Shown here: positions 35,278 through 43,105 of the stretch, piece after piece
How positions within the stretch are numbered: the stretch's first letter is position 1
How the letters are laid out: every line of letters starts with the position of its first letter
Source of the DNA: Rhodospirillaceae bacterium
GTDB taxonomy: Bacteria; Pseudomonadota; Alphaproteobacteria; Bin65
Assembly: GCA_026709535.1 (NCBI GenBank)
Contig: JAPOST010000001.1
Location: forward strand, 1 to 44,299
Length of the DNA: 44,299 bases
Direction: 5' to 3'
Program-made: the position numbers and the translations under genes
Notes under the pieces: generated by a model
What the model was told of the DNA's origin: nothing
Seen by the model: only the letters and a program-made list of their open reading frames with translations
Databases searched by the model: none

Positions 35278-36663
35278 CTGAACCTGGCTTCAGAACCGAT
35301 CGCTGACCATGCGGGCAATTGCACGCGCTGCCTCGTCATTCATCCTTACCCGAAGGGTGACACCCGGGCTGAAGATCGCTGCAGGAATCGTCTTGATGAA
35401 GCAGTCGGCCTCGCACAGGCCATAGCGCTTGACATCGCGGATGCGCGACTGGCCCCGTGCAGACGCATTGCGCCGGCAACCTGGATTGGCAAAGGGGCGG
35501 TTGAGAGAATCGCCCATGAGGTTGCCGAAGCGCATCTGGAATTGGTTGTCATGGATTGTACACTCAGTCCCGGACAACAACGCAACCTGGAGCGCCGCTG
35601 GCAATGCAAGGTGATTGATCGCACAGCCCTTATCCTGGAAATTTTTGGTGCACGCGCCCAGACCAGTGAAGGCCGACTGCAAGTTGAGTTTGCTCACTTG
35701 ATTTGGCAACGCAGTCGGCTAGTACGAAGTTGGACTCATTTGGAGCGTCAGCGCGGCGGCTTTGGTTTCACAGGCGGTCCTGGCGAGGCGCAAATTGAAC
35801 TCGATCGACGCCTGATCGACGAACGTATTGCCAAGCTCAAGCGCCAATTGGAAAAGGTGCGACAGCGCAGGGTGCTGCAACGCAAGGCGCGAGAGAAAAC
35901 GCCTTATCCCGTCGCGGTGCTGGTTGGGTACACCAACGCCGGAAAATCCTCCCTGTTCAATCGTCTTGCATCTGCAACGGTCCGAGCAGAAGACATGCTC
36001 TTCGCGACATTGGATCCGACAATGCGCAAGATATCCCTGCCGCGCGGCCGTGAAATGATCCTGTCCGATACCGTGGGCTTCATATCGGACCTGCCGACTG
36101 AACTCGTCGCGGCCTTCCGGGCCACACTCGAGGAAGTCACTCGCGCTGACGTGGTCCTGCACGTTCGTGATGTCGCTCGCTCAGATTCCAAAAGCCAGGC
36201 GGAGAGTGTCCAGGATATACTGTCAGATCTCTTGTCGAATGAAGACCTGGAAGAACGGGTGATCGAAATCTGGAACAAGACAGACCTTCTGGATCGGGCA
36301 GACAGGGAACGGCTGAATAATCAGGCAGTACGGTCTGATGCGCGGGTCGTTCCGGTTTCTGCGATGACAGGGGAGGGCATCAAGGCTCTGGTCGCCAAGG
36401 TGGAGAGCTTGGTCGGCAAGGATCGGAAACGCTTGTCAGTCACCATTGCCTACGATCAGGGCGCGGCCCTCAATTGGCTGTATGAGCGGGGAGCGATAGT
36501 CGCGCGGCACGATGCGGCGGAGAGTATTGAACTGATTGTCGAGGTTGAGCAGCGTGATGTGCAAACGCTTCGAAGACGATTTGATCTCGAAATTGCTCCC
36601 AGTATCGCATCAACCATGAATGTGCCTAATTTCGACAACAGGAATGGAAATTGGGCGTCATGA
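35278..36663 (+). CDS. hflX: ribosome-associated GTPase HflX (non-standard start)
   Basis: The full product is about 461 residues. HflX is a GTPase that splits stalled ribosomes. The G domain has G1 GYTNAGKSSLFN, G2/G3 region MILSDTVGFISDLP and G4 WNKTDLL. The N-terminal HflX domain is clearly encoded upstream of the first ATG (35542), with VIHPYPKGDTRAEDR, NRLDEAVGLAQAI, WIGKGAVERIA and then LSPGQQRNLERRWQ. No ATG, GTG or TTG lies in frame between the hfq stop (35247) and that domain. Candidates are CTG 35278 or 35284 or ATT 35263. The start given here is therefore provisional. It ends 3 bases from the convergent livF. Confidence 0.85.
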   Translation: MNLASEPIADHAGNCTRCLVIHPYPKGDTRAEDRCRNRLDEAVGLAQAIALDIADARLAPCRRIAPATWIGKGAVERIAHEVAEAHLELVVMDCTLSPGQQRNLERRWQCKVIDRTALILEIFGARAQTSEGRLQVEFAHLIWQRSRLVRSWTHLERQRGGFGFTGGPGEAQIELDRRLIDERIAKLKRQLEKVRQRRVLQRKAREKTPYPVAVLVGYTNAGKSSLFNRLASATVRAEDMLFATLDPTMRKISLPRGREMILSDTVGFISDLPTELVAAFRATLEEVTRADVVLHVRDVARSDSKSQAESVQDILSDLLSNEDLEERVIEIWNKTDLLDRADRERLNNQAVRSDARVVPVSAMTGEGIKALVAKVESLVGKDRKRLSVTIAYDQGAALNWLYERGAIVARHDAAESIELIVEVEQRDVQTLRRRFDLEIAPSIASTMNVPNFDNRNGNWAS

Positions 36664-36666
36664 TAC

Positions 36667-37347
36667 TCATGCTGCTTCCATTCCATCTGCAAGGGAACCC
36701 TCGCAGACCTCGCCGCGCTCGATAACCAGCGCCCGGTTCGCCAACGACCGTAGAAAAGCGGGGTTCGATTCAGTGATCAACAGTGTCACTTCGCGGTCCC
36801 TGTCGCGTAGAGCGCCCAAGGCATCTGCGTACCGCCGCGCAAGCGCCGGGGCGAGCCCCTGAAACGGCTCATCCAGCATGATGAGATGGGAGCCAATCAT
36901 CAACGCTCGTCCCAAAGCGACCATCTTGCCCTGGCCACCGGATACTGTTCCTGCCGGCCGGTTAGCCAAATCCTTCAGTTCGGGCAGAATTTCATAGACG
37001 CGATCCAATCGCTCCTTCATGTGGGGACCGGAGAAGCGGGCAACTTGCCCGGGCATCACGATGTTTTCCTCGACAGTGAAGGCCGAGAACAGGCGGCGGT
37101 CCTCTGGAGCGTAGCCGATACCCAATCCAGCCCGCCCGGCCGGTGCGGTCTTGGTCAAGTCATGTCCGGAAAAGCGAATCACGCCTGACACTTGGGTAAA
37201 ACCCATGATGGAACGCAAGGTGGTCGTCTTTCCGGCGCCGTTACGGCCAATCAGTGCGACTGTCTCAGCAGGATTGACGGTGAAAGTGACATTACGCAGG
37301 ATCTGGACGTTGGCGATGGACACGTCGACGTTTTCGAAGTGAAGCAT
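36667..37347 (-). CDS. livF: Liv-type ABC transporter ATP-binding protein (LivF), second operon
   Basis: The 226-residue ATPase has Walker A GRNGAGKTT at residues 34-42, signature VSGGQ in GTVSGGQGKMVALGRAL, Walker B LIMLDEP and a D-loop FQGLAP. The usual switch His in the H-loop region appears as LLITESNPAF, so the H-loop histidine seems replaced by Ser or Asn. This is noted for LivF-like proteins and is otherwise unexplained. ATG 37347 overlaps the livG stop by one base. The TTG three bases upstream is less likely. It is the last gene of the second Liv operon. Confidence 0.9.
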   Translation of the reverse strand: MLHFENVDVSIANVQILRNVTFTVNPAETVALIGRNGAGKTTTLRSIMGFTQVSGVIRFSGHDLTKTAPAGRAGLGIGYAPEDRRLFSAFTVEENIVMPGQVARFSGPHMKERLDRVYEILPELKDLANRPAGTVSGGQGKMVALGRALMIGSHLIMLDEPFQGLAPALARRYADALGALRDRDREVTLLITESNPAFLRSLANRALVIERGEVCEGSLADGMEAA

Positions 37348-38099
37348 CAAACTTCCTCTCCGATCACATCGCGAATGACGTCTGGGTGCTCAAGAATTTC
37401 CGCTGGCGGGCCGCGAAACTGAACCGCGCCCGAGGCCCAAACTGCCACCTCATCGGCATACTTCTCGACAATCCCCATATCATGTTCGACGAAGACGCTT
37501 GTCACGTTGGCTTCGTTCAGAGCGGCAGTCAGTATGTCCATGACTCCAAACTTCTCTGAGGACGCGACGCCGGAGGTCGGCTCGTCCATCAGCAAGAGCT
37601 GCGGCTTCAAGGCCAGCGCCACGGCGATATCGATCAACTTTCGCTGTCCCTCGGGAAGTTTGTTGACTGAACGCTCGGCGATGGCTGCACAATTCACCAA
37701 TTCAAGCAAGTGCATCATTTCGTTCCGTTCCGGTATCTCCTCGAGCCGGGCAAACGACAGCCAGCGTTTTTCCCGGGCTGCGGCAGCGATCAGCATGTTC
37801 TGAATCACAGTGTGCTCGGAAAAGAGTTGCGGAATCTGAAACGCGCGCGCCACACCCATCCGGGTGATCTGCCGAGGCGATTTTTCGGTGATGTCGCGCC
37901 TACGAAAATATACCTTGCCGGCGTCCGGCTTGAGATATCCGGTGCAGATATTCAAGAATGTCGTTTTGCCTGCACCGTTCGGGCCTATGATTGCCAGGTT
38001 GCGACCTTTGTGGATTTGCATGTCGACATTTTCAGCCGCGATTACGCCGCCGAAATGAATGCTTATATTCTTGGCCTCCAGCAGCACATCTGCAGTCAT
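37347..38099 (-). CDS. livG: Liv-type ABC transporter ATP-binding protein (LivG), second operon
   Basis: The 250-residue ATPase has Walker A GPNGAGKTT at residues 39-47, signature LPEGQ in NKLPEGQRKLIDIAVALALK, Walker B LLLMDEP and H-loop FVEHDMG. The signature departs from LSGGQ, as is common in LivG. It pairs with LivF to drive the permease encoded upstream. It is joined to livM by an ATGA overlap and to livF by TGATG, so the three are translationally coupled. Confidence 0.92.
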   Translation of the reverse strand: MTADVLLEAKNISIHFGGVIAAENVDMQIHKGRNLAIIGPNGAGKTTFLNICTGYLKPDAGKVYFRRRDITEKSPRQITRMGVARAFQIPQLFSEHTVIQNMLIAAAAREKRWLSFARLEEIPERNEMMHLLELVNCAAIAERSVNKLPEGQRKLIDIAVALALKPQLLLMDEPTSGVASSEKFGVMDILTAALNEANVTSVFVEHDMGIVEKYADEVAVWASGAVQFRGPPAEILEHPDVIRDVIGEEV

Positions 38100-39076
38100 T
38101 TCAAGGCCTCTCTGGGCTGTGCGTCGGCGCTCGCGCCTCTGCCCTGAAGCCGATCCATCAGGTCAGTGTATAGCCCAACCAGACCCCGCGAAGCATAGAG
38201 GATGATCGCGAGTAGGAAGATGCCAAGCACCATCTGCCAAACGTCGGCGGCGAAAGCCGCGGCATACGTGCGCACGACCTCGTAGATCAGCGCTCCCACA
38301 AATGCCCCGGCGACCGACCCGGCCCCGCCCAGGATGGCGATGAACACCAGTTCTCCCGAGCGGATCCACCAAGCATAATCTGGCGTTACAATGCCTTGCG
38401 CCACCGCCATCAGGACTCCGCCAAGTCCACACAGTCCGGCCGAGATCAAATACCCGACAAGCAAGGTCGTACGGGCCGAGACTCCCAGGTACTCGAGCCG
38501 GGTCTCGTTGGTCTTGATGGTCTGCATCATGTGGCCGATGGGCGAAGAAAGATAGCGTTGCACACACCAGGCGATCACGATGCAGATAACCAAGGTGGCG
38601 TAGAACAGCAGGATTTCGAAACCTTCCCGTTCCAGCATGATGCCCAGGACCGATGGCCGCGCAACCTGCATGCCGTCCGAGCCGCCCGTCAGATGATAGA
38701 ACTTTTCGAGCACTGAAAAGAGAATCATGGAAAAGGCGAGATTCAGCATTCCGAAGAAGATGTAGCGGTAGCGAACCACGAACAGGCCGACTATCAACCC
38801 GACGGCCAACGACGCGCTGACGCCGAAGAAGATCATGGATACAAGTTCGCCGCCTGCGAACGCCTTGCCCAAGAACGCAGCAGCGTAAGCGGCCACAGCG
38901 AAGAAGAGCGCATGCCCGAAGGACACCTGGCCAGCTCGTAGAAGCACCACGATACCGAGGACAGCAAGTCCCTTCGCCATCGCCAAGCTGAGAACGACTT
39001 TGGCCCACGGCACGCCAAGCGGCAGCAGAGCGATCACGGCCAACAAGATCAATGGAAGGACGAAACGCAAGGGCAT
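38096..39076 (-). CDS. livM: Liv-type ABC transporter permease (LivM), second operon
   Basis: The 326-residue inner-membrane permease has about nine hydrophobic segments. It shows the LivM opening LGIVVLLRAGQVSFGHALFF near residue 40. The ATPase-contact loop is SPIGHMMQTIKTNETRLEYL near 180, then GVSARTTLLVGYLISAGLCG. GAGSVAGAFVGALIYEVVRT near 245 is also typical. A GAGGAGG-like ribosome site precedes ATG 39076. It follows livH after 10 bases. Confidence 0.92.
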   Translation of the reverse strand: MPLRFVLPLILLAVIALLPLGVPWAKVVLSLAMAKGLAVLGIVVLLRAGQVSFGHALFFAVAAYAAAFLGKAFAGGELVSMIFFGVSASLAVGLIVGLFVVRYRYIFFGMLNLAFSMILFSVLEKFYHLTGGSDGMQVARPSVLGIMLEREGFEILLFYATLVICIVIAWCVQRYLSSPIGHMMQTIKTNETRLEYLGVSARTTLLVGYLISAGLCGLGGVLMAVAQGIVTPDYAWWIRSGELVFIAILGGAGSVAGAFVGALIYEVVRTYAAAFAADVWQMVLGIFLLAIILYASRGLVGLYTDLMDRLQGRGASADAQPREALK

Positions 39077-39086
39077 GTCAACCTCC

Positions 39087-39992
39087 TCAGATCTTGCGGG
39101 TTTTGATCACGCCAAACAGACCTTCGGGCCTCACCAACAGGACGATCAGCATGATGAGGTAGGGAACCAGTACCTCTATCTCCGGTACCAGATAGACGGC
39201 GAAACTGCGGCCCAGTCCAATCAGGAGGGCCGCCAGCGCCGCGCCCTCGATCTGGCCGAGCCCGGCGGTCGCCGCGACTGCGAAGGACAGTACGATCATG
39301 TCCGCGCCCATGCCCGGCACCACCGAGGTGGTGGCCGAGGCCAGAGTGCCGCCGAAAGCCGCCAAGGATGCGCCTACCACGAATGTCAGCAGATAGACCC
39401 TGTCGGCGTCGACACCGATCGCGGTCGCGGCTTCTCGGTCTTCGGTAACGGCGAGGATAAGCTTGCCGGAGAGGGTGCGGCGGAGAAACAGCCGCAGACC
39501 GAATAAAACCACCAGCGCCACCATCGGCAGCAGGATAAGCTGGTAGCTGGTGTAATTGACACCGAGTACTTCGACGTTGCCAAGCTGCCGCAAGGCAGTT
39601 GATTCGAAATAGGGCTGGACACCCCAAACCAGACGCTGCACGTCTTCAAGTATCATGAAGACTGCGAACGTGACCAGAAGCTGCAGCGCTTCTTCCTTTA
39701 CGTAAATGCGGCGCAGCAGGAATCGCTCAATGGGCGCCCCAAGGACGATCCCGACGAGGCCCGCTGCAATGAACAGAAGCGGATAGGCCAGCCAAGGCGA
39801 AAAGCCCGCCGCGAAGATCGCTCCACCCACGGACGCAGCAATGTAGGCGCCGATCGCATAAAACGATCCGTGTGCGACGTTCAGTATCCGAAGCACGCCA
39901 AAGATCAGGGTCAGGCCTACCGCAACCATGAATACCAACGCCGCGTAAGCGACGCCGTCGAACATTGCCAGAGCAAACAGTTGCGTGTTCAT
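39087..39992 (-). CDS. livH: Liv-type ABC transporter permease (LivH), second operon
   Basis: The 301-residue inner-membrane permease of LivH length has FGVLRILNVAHGSFYAIGAY near residues 30-49, the family hallmark. The coupling loop TLSGKLILAVTEDREAATAI near 170 and GVDADRVYLLTFVVGASLAA following it match the ATPase-docking region. It shares little with the livH at 5550 beyond family motifs, so the two operons are not a recent duplication. It is separated from the binding-protein gene by 83 bases that contain a strong hairpin. Confidence 0.93.
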   Translation of the reverse strand: MNTQLFALAMFDGVAYAALVFMVAVGLTLIFGVLRILNVAHGSFYAIGAYIAASVGGAIFAAGFSPWLAYPLLFIAAGLVGIVLGAPIERFLLRRIYVKEEALQLLVTFAVFMILEDVQRLVWGVQPYFESTALRQLGNVEVLGVNYTSYQLILLPMVALVVLFGLRLFLRRTLSGKLILAVTEDREAATAIGVDADRVYLLTFVVGASLAAFGGTLASATTSVVPGMGADMIVLSFAVAATAGLGQIEGAALAALLIGLGRSFAVYLVPEIEVLVPYLIMLIVLLVRPEGLFGVIKTRKI

Positions 39993-40033
39993 GACGCCCG
40001 ACTTCTATCTTGCATATCGGCTGCAAGAGGAAA

Positions 40034-40067
40034 TGGAGCGGTCGCGTTTTGCGCCGTGACCGCTCCA
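40034..40067 (-). terminator. intra-operon hairpin between livK and livH
   Basis: TGGAGCGGTC (40034-40043) and GACCGCTCCA (40058-40067) form a perfect 10-bp stem with a 14-base loop. In the minus-strand RNA a pyrimidine-rich TTTCCTCTT follows. It lies 9 bases after the binding-protein stop. Such hairpins commonly give partial termination or protect the upstream message, so that binding protein exceeds permease. Confidence 0.55.
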
Positions 40068-40075
40068 ATGGCCGC

Positions 40076-41380
40076 TCATGGACTGTGACTGAAGGTTTCA
40101 ACCTTTACTTTCCTGAGGAAACCCCGAGTCAGGGAACTCAACCACTTGATCGACTTCATGCCGACCGGAGTCGTGATCTGGTCGCCGTCAAACATCATCA
40201 TGTCATCGAGCAGAGCGAAATTATAACCGTCAACATGTATTGTTGTGCCAAGAAGCTGGTCCTCGACCCCTTGGCCGTCCTTGCGGATGCGCACTTCGCG
40301 GCCCAGGCCGGCAAAGGTCAGTCCTGCCATGGCATCAACCACCTGCTCGCGGTTCGGCCATCTGCCGTCGTTCGCTGCAATCGCCTTCTCATATGCTGCC
40401 TTCAAAGCATTCAGCGCTTGGCTGATGTGGAAAACAGGGTAGATGGGATAGGCGCCGGTTTTTTTCTTGAATGCGTTCATGAACGCCGCAAATTTCGGAT
40501 CTTTCTTCTTCTCCGGGTGCAGGAAGTAATGGTCGCCGCGCGCACCGACGATGTGCCCGGCTGGCAGGTCCTTGCCCAACCGCTGCAGCGAGCTCTCGGC
40601 CAGTGGTAGAACCAGAGTCGACGTCCGGGTCAGACCACGCTGCGAGGCCTGACGCACGAAGGTGTCCAGGTCACCGCCCCACGAGGTCGAGAAGACGATG
40701 TCCGGGCGCAGCGCCTGCAGGCGCGATATCTCGGTCGAATAGTCGGGTGAGCCAAATTTCGGGAAGAACTCCGCTACGACCTTGACGTCAGGCTTCATGG
40801 CCTTGAGCGCAGTCGAGAAGATGGCCCAACTGTCGCGGCCCCAGGCGTAGTCCTGATTGACGACCGCGATCGTCTTGAAATCCGGCTTCTTTTTCAGGAG
40901 GTAAAGTACGGTCGACAACATCTCAGGCGTGGCGTTGGCTTGAGTGCGGAAAACGTAGCGGTACCTGTTCTCCTCAAAAATCCGCTGGGTGCCGCAATCC
41001 CACATGAAGTTAAGGACCTTGAGGTCCTCGGCCAAAGGCGCGATCTTGTTGCAGTTTCCCGACGAGATTGATGCGAACATGGCGTCGACGCGTACGTTTT
41101 GAACCAGGCGGCGATATTCGGCTAGCAGAGCCTCGCCGCCGGCACCTTCATCAACGAAATAGGCCTTGACCGGCACACCACCGATGCCGCCCGACCTGTT
41201 CATCGACTCGATCATCATCTCCGCAGCAGCCTTCGCAGGCTCGCCAAACACGGAGGCCGGGCCCGAGAGGAATGCTGTGATCCCGATCTGTAACTCCGCC
41301 GGTTTTTCAGCAGCCACCGCAAAGGATGACAGTGTCAGGGAAATAGCCCCCGCCATGCTTCCTAGAAACGTCCTTTTCAT
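40076..41380 (-). CDS. Liv-type ABC transporter substrate-binding protein, second operon
   Basis: The 434-residue periplasmic binding protein is of the Peripla_BP_6 family. The signal peptide (MAGAISLTLSSFAVAA) is cut near AVA-AEKP. The mature part opens LQIGITAFLSGPASVFGEPA and has NRSGGIGGVPVKAYFVDEGA near 60. VVNQDYAWGRDSWAIFSTAL near 170 is also family-typical. A strong GGAGAGGAG precedes the ATG. It is the first gene of the minus-strand livK-H-M-G-F operon. The substrate is unknown. An unusual duplicated ribosome-entry sequence lies just upstream. Confidence 0.9.
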   Translation of the reverse strand: MKRTFLGSMAGAISLTLSSFAVAAEKPAELQIGITAFLSGPASVFGEPAKAAAEMMIESMNRSGGIGGVPVKAYFVDEGAGGEALLAEYRRLVQNVRVDAMFASISSGNCNKIAPLAEDLKVLNFMWDCGTQRIFEENRYRYVFRTQANATPEMLSTVLYLLKKKPDFKTIAVVNQDYAWGRDSWAIFSTALKAMKPDVKVVAEFFPKFGSPDYSTEISRLQALRPDIVFSTSWGGDLDTFVRQASQRGLTRTSTLVLPLAESSLQRLGKDLPAGHIVGARGDHYFLHPEKKKDPKFAAFMNAFKKKTGAYPIYPVFHISQALNALKAAYEKAIAANDGRWPNREQVVDAMAGLTFAGLGREVRIRKDGQGVEDQLLGTTIHVDGYNFALLDDMMMFDGDQITTPVGMKSIKWLSSLTRGFLRKVKVETFSHSP

Positions 41381-41421
41381 GTTTTTCTCCTCTCCTTATG
41401 CATCGTTTTTCTCCTTTTCAT
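41377..41421 (-). other. possible leader mini-ORF with duplicated ribosome-entry site before livK
   Basis: The 11-bp sequence AGGAGAAAAAC occurs twice (minus strand, 41415-41405 and 41391-41381), each followed at once by a start codon. The upstream copy would start an 8-codon peptide (MHKERRKT) at 41403 with AAAAGGAG seven bases ahead. Its TGA stop overlaps the livK ATG as ATGA. A further in-frame ATG at 41421 would lengthen it to 14 codons but has no ribosome site. It could be a coupling leader or only a duplication scar. Confidence 0.35.
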
Positions 41422-41983
41422 TGTTTCGAGCGCGCAATCGCGCAGAGCCTCTGCAATAAGGCAGCAGCGGACAGCAAACCGTCTTCCGCTAGCGGAACCG
41501 CTTGATGTCCAAGACGTTGCCTCCCATGCCACGCTAAAGATGGAAGCTATCGCCCGTCAAGTAATGTCTTGTTGGCTGAATCGCTTTTGCGCAAAAGTCT
41601 CGTCTGTTTCGTAGTGCGGAAAAGGCACGCACGGATCGATTTTATCCCGAATACCGGCTCAGGGCGACCGGATCGTCTCCCGGGCGCAGCCCTGCTGATG
41701 GAGAATATATCGAAGTAGGTCTACCTTGCCTTTCTGGAATGACGACAAACGTGCTAGACTCCAACTCCAACTTGGAAAGAATTCCCATTATGGATGGTGC
41801 TTTCGTGCTGGACAGATGCCTGACCTGCCAGCCCGGTTATCTATCTGGAAATATGGCTGGCGAGGGCACTGCGAACGTGGGACGGCGAAGCCTGTAGCTG
41901 ATATCCGTTCGGGACAGCTTTCTGGAACTGAATATATGGCAAGTCCGGTGCCAGGAGCCGGCTTGATTGGACGGATCGGATGC
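41404..41983. other. divergent intergenic region livK / prfB with two palindromes
   Basis: About 580 bases without a supported gene. Two perfect 14-bp palindromes lie exactly 100 bases apart: TTCCGCTAGCGGAA at 41484-41497 and CTTTTGCGCAAAAG at 41584-41597. Both could be operators for the divergent livK operon or prfB (inference). A frame running into prfB from 41726 is open, but its composition does not resemble a known protein. No clear -10/-35 pair was found. mrcA, which often precedes prfB in alphaproteobacteria, is absent. Confidence 0.5.
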
Positions 41984-43097
41984 ATGAAAGCAGAAACTGA
42001 AGCGATTGCCTTGGAGATCAAGCAGTGCATTGAACTGCTGAGGAGGCATCTTTGACCCGGAACGGTTGGAAGAACTGCTCCTTGCACTGAACAAACAGGC
42101 CGAAGACCCCGACCTGTGGAACGATACCAGCCGGGCCCAGTCGATCATGCGCGCGCGCACCGTTGCGGAGAGGAAGCTGGCGGAATTCAAAGCACTTGAG
42201 CAGGAATATGAAGACAATCTTGAACTCGTTGCGCTCGCTGAGGAGGAGGATGATCCGGATACCCTGGTGGAAAGCGAGAGGGCCCTGGCATCGCTCCGGA
42301 TCGTCGTTGCCAAGAAACAGCTGGAAAGCCTTCTGTCGGGCGAGGCGGACGGCAACGACTGTTTCATGGAAATTCATGCTGGTGCCGGCGGAACAGAAAG
42401 CCAGGATTGGGCCCAGATGCTTGTTCGCATGTACACGCGCTGGGCCGATATGCACGACTATAAGGTCGAGTGGCTGGAAGAGAGTCCGGGTGAAGAAGCC
42501 GGGATCAAGTCCACCACCCTGCGCATCAACGGCGAAAACGCCTATGGCTGGTTGAAGACCGAAAGCGGCGTACATCGTTTGGTCCGAATTTCACCCTACG
42601 ATTCCAGCGCCCGGCGACACACCAGTTTCGCGTCTGCCTGGATATACCCGGTTATTCATGACGATATCGAGATTGAAATCGATGAATCCAAGGTCCGGAT
42701 AGACACGTATCGGGCCTCCGGCGCAGGAGGCCAACATGTCAACAAGACGGATAGCGCCGTGCGACTGACTCATGAGCCGACCGGCATCGTGGTACAATGT
42801 CAGAATGATCGCTCCCAGCATCGCAATCGTGCCGAAGCTTGGAAAATGTTGCGTGCGCGCTTGTATGAAGTTGAACTCCAGCGACGGGAAGAAGAGGCGC
42901 AGGAGGCACATGAAGCGAAGAGCGAGATTGGTTGGGGCCATCAGATTCGCTCCTATGTCCTGCATCCATATCAGATGGTGAAAGATCTTCGGACCGGTGT
43001 GGAAAAAGGCAATGCACAGGGCGTTCTGGACGGGGATATCGACGAATTCCTGGAAGCATCCTTGGCGGCGAAAGTTGGCGCAAAGCGGGAGAAATAA
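41984..43097 (+). CDS. prfB: peptide chain release factor 2 (programmed +1 frameshift)
   Basis: RF2 ends translation at UGA and UAA. The coding region is joined: 41984-42052 (23 codons, [20 protein letters not shown] and on), then 42054-43097 after a +1 shift, giving 370 residues. The catalytic GGQ is at 248-250 ([14 protein letters not shown]). The stop-recognition tripeptide is SPY at 203-205 instead of the Escherichia coli SPF, a variant I recall as common in alphaproteobacteria. The conserved RRHTSFAS follows. Without the shift the peptide would end at 42055. ATG 41984 is the only plausible start. The SDR gene follows after 8 bases. Confidence 0.95.
42041..42056 (+). promoter_or_regulatory. 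prfB programmed +1 frameshift site
   Basis: AGGAGG-CAT-CTT-TGA-C is the RF2 autoregulatory site: an internal Shine-Dalgarno AGGAGG three bases before the slippery CTT, then the in-frame stop TGA followed by C. The Escherichia coli site has the same spacing. Low RF2 leaves the stop unread and the ribosome shifts +1 to continue. Confidence 0.96.
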
Positions 43098-43105
43098 GAC
43101 AAGCT

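Noticed and set aside
41726-41983. Possible mrcA (penicillin-binding protein 1A) tail before prfB
   Set aside because: A frame has RSGQLSG, which loosely recalls the KTGQLAG of PBP1A tails, and mrcA often precedes prfB. The surrounding residues do not fit, so I do not call a pseudogene.
41984-42055. prfB as a disrupted gene because of the early TGA
   Set aside because: The AGGAGG-CAT-CTT-TGA-C context is the standard programmed frameshift, not a mutation.
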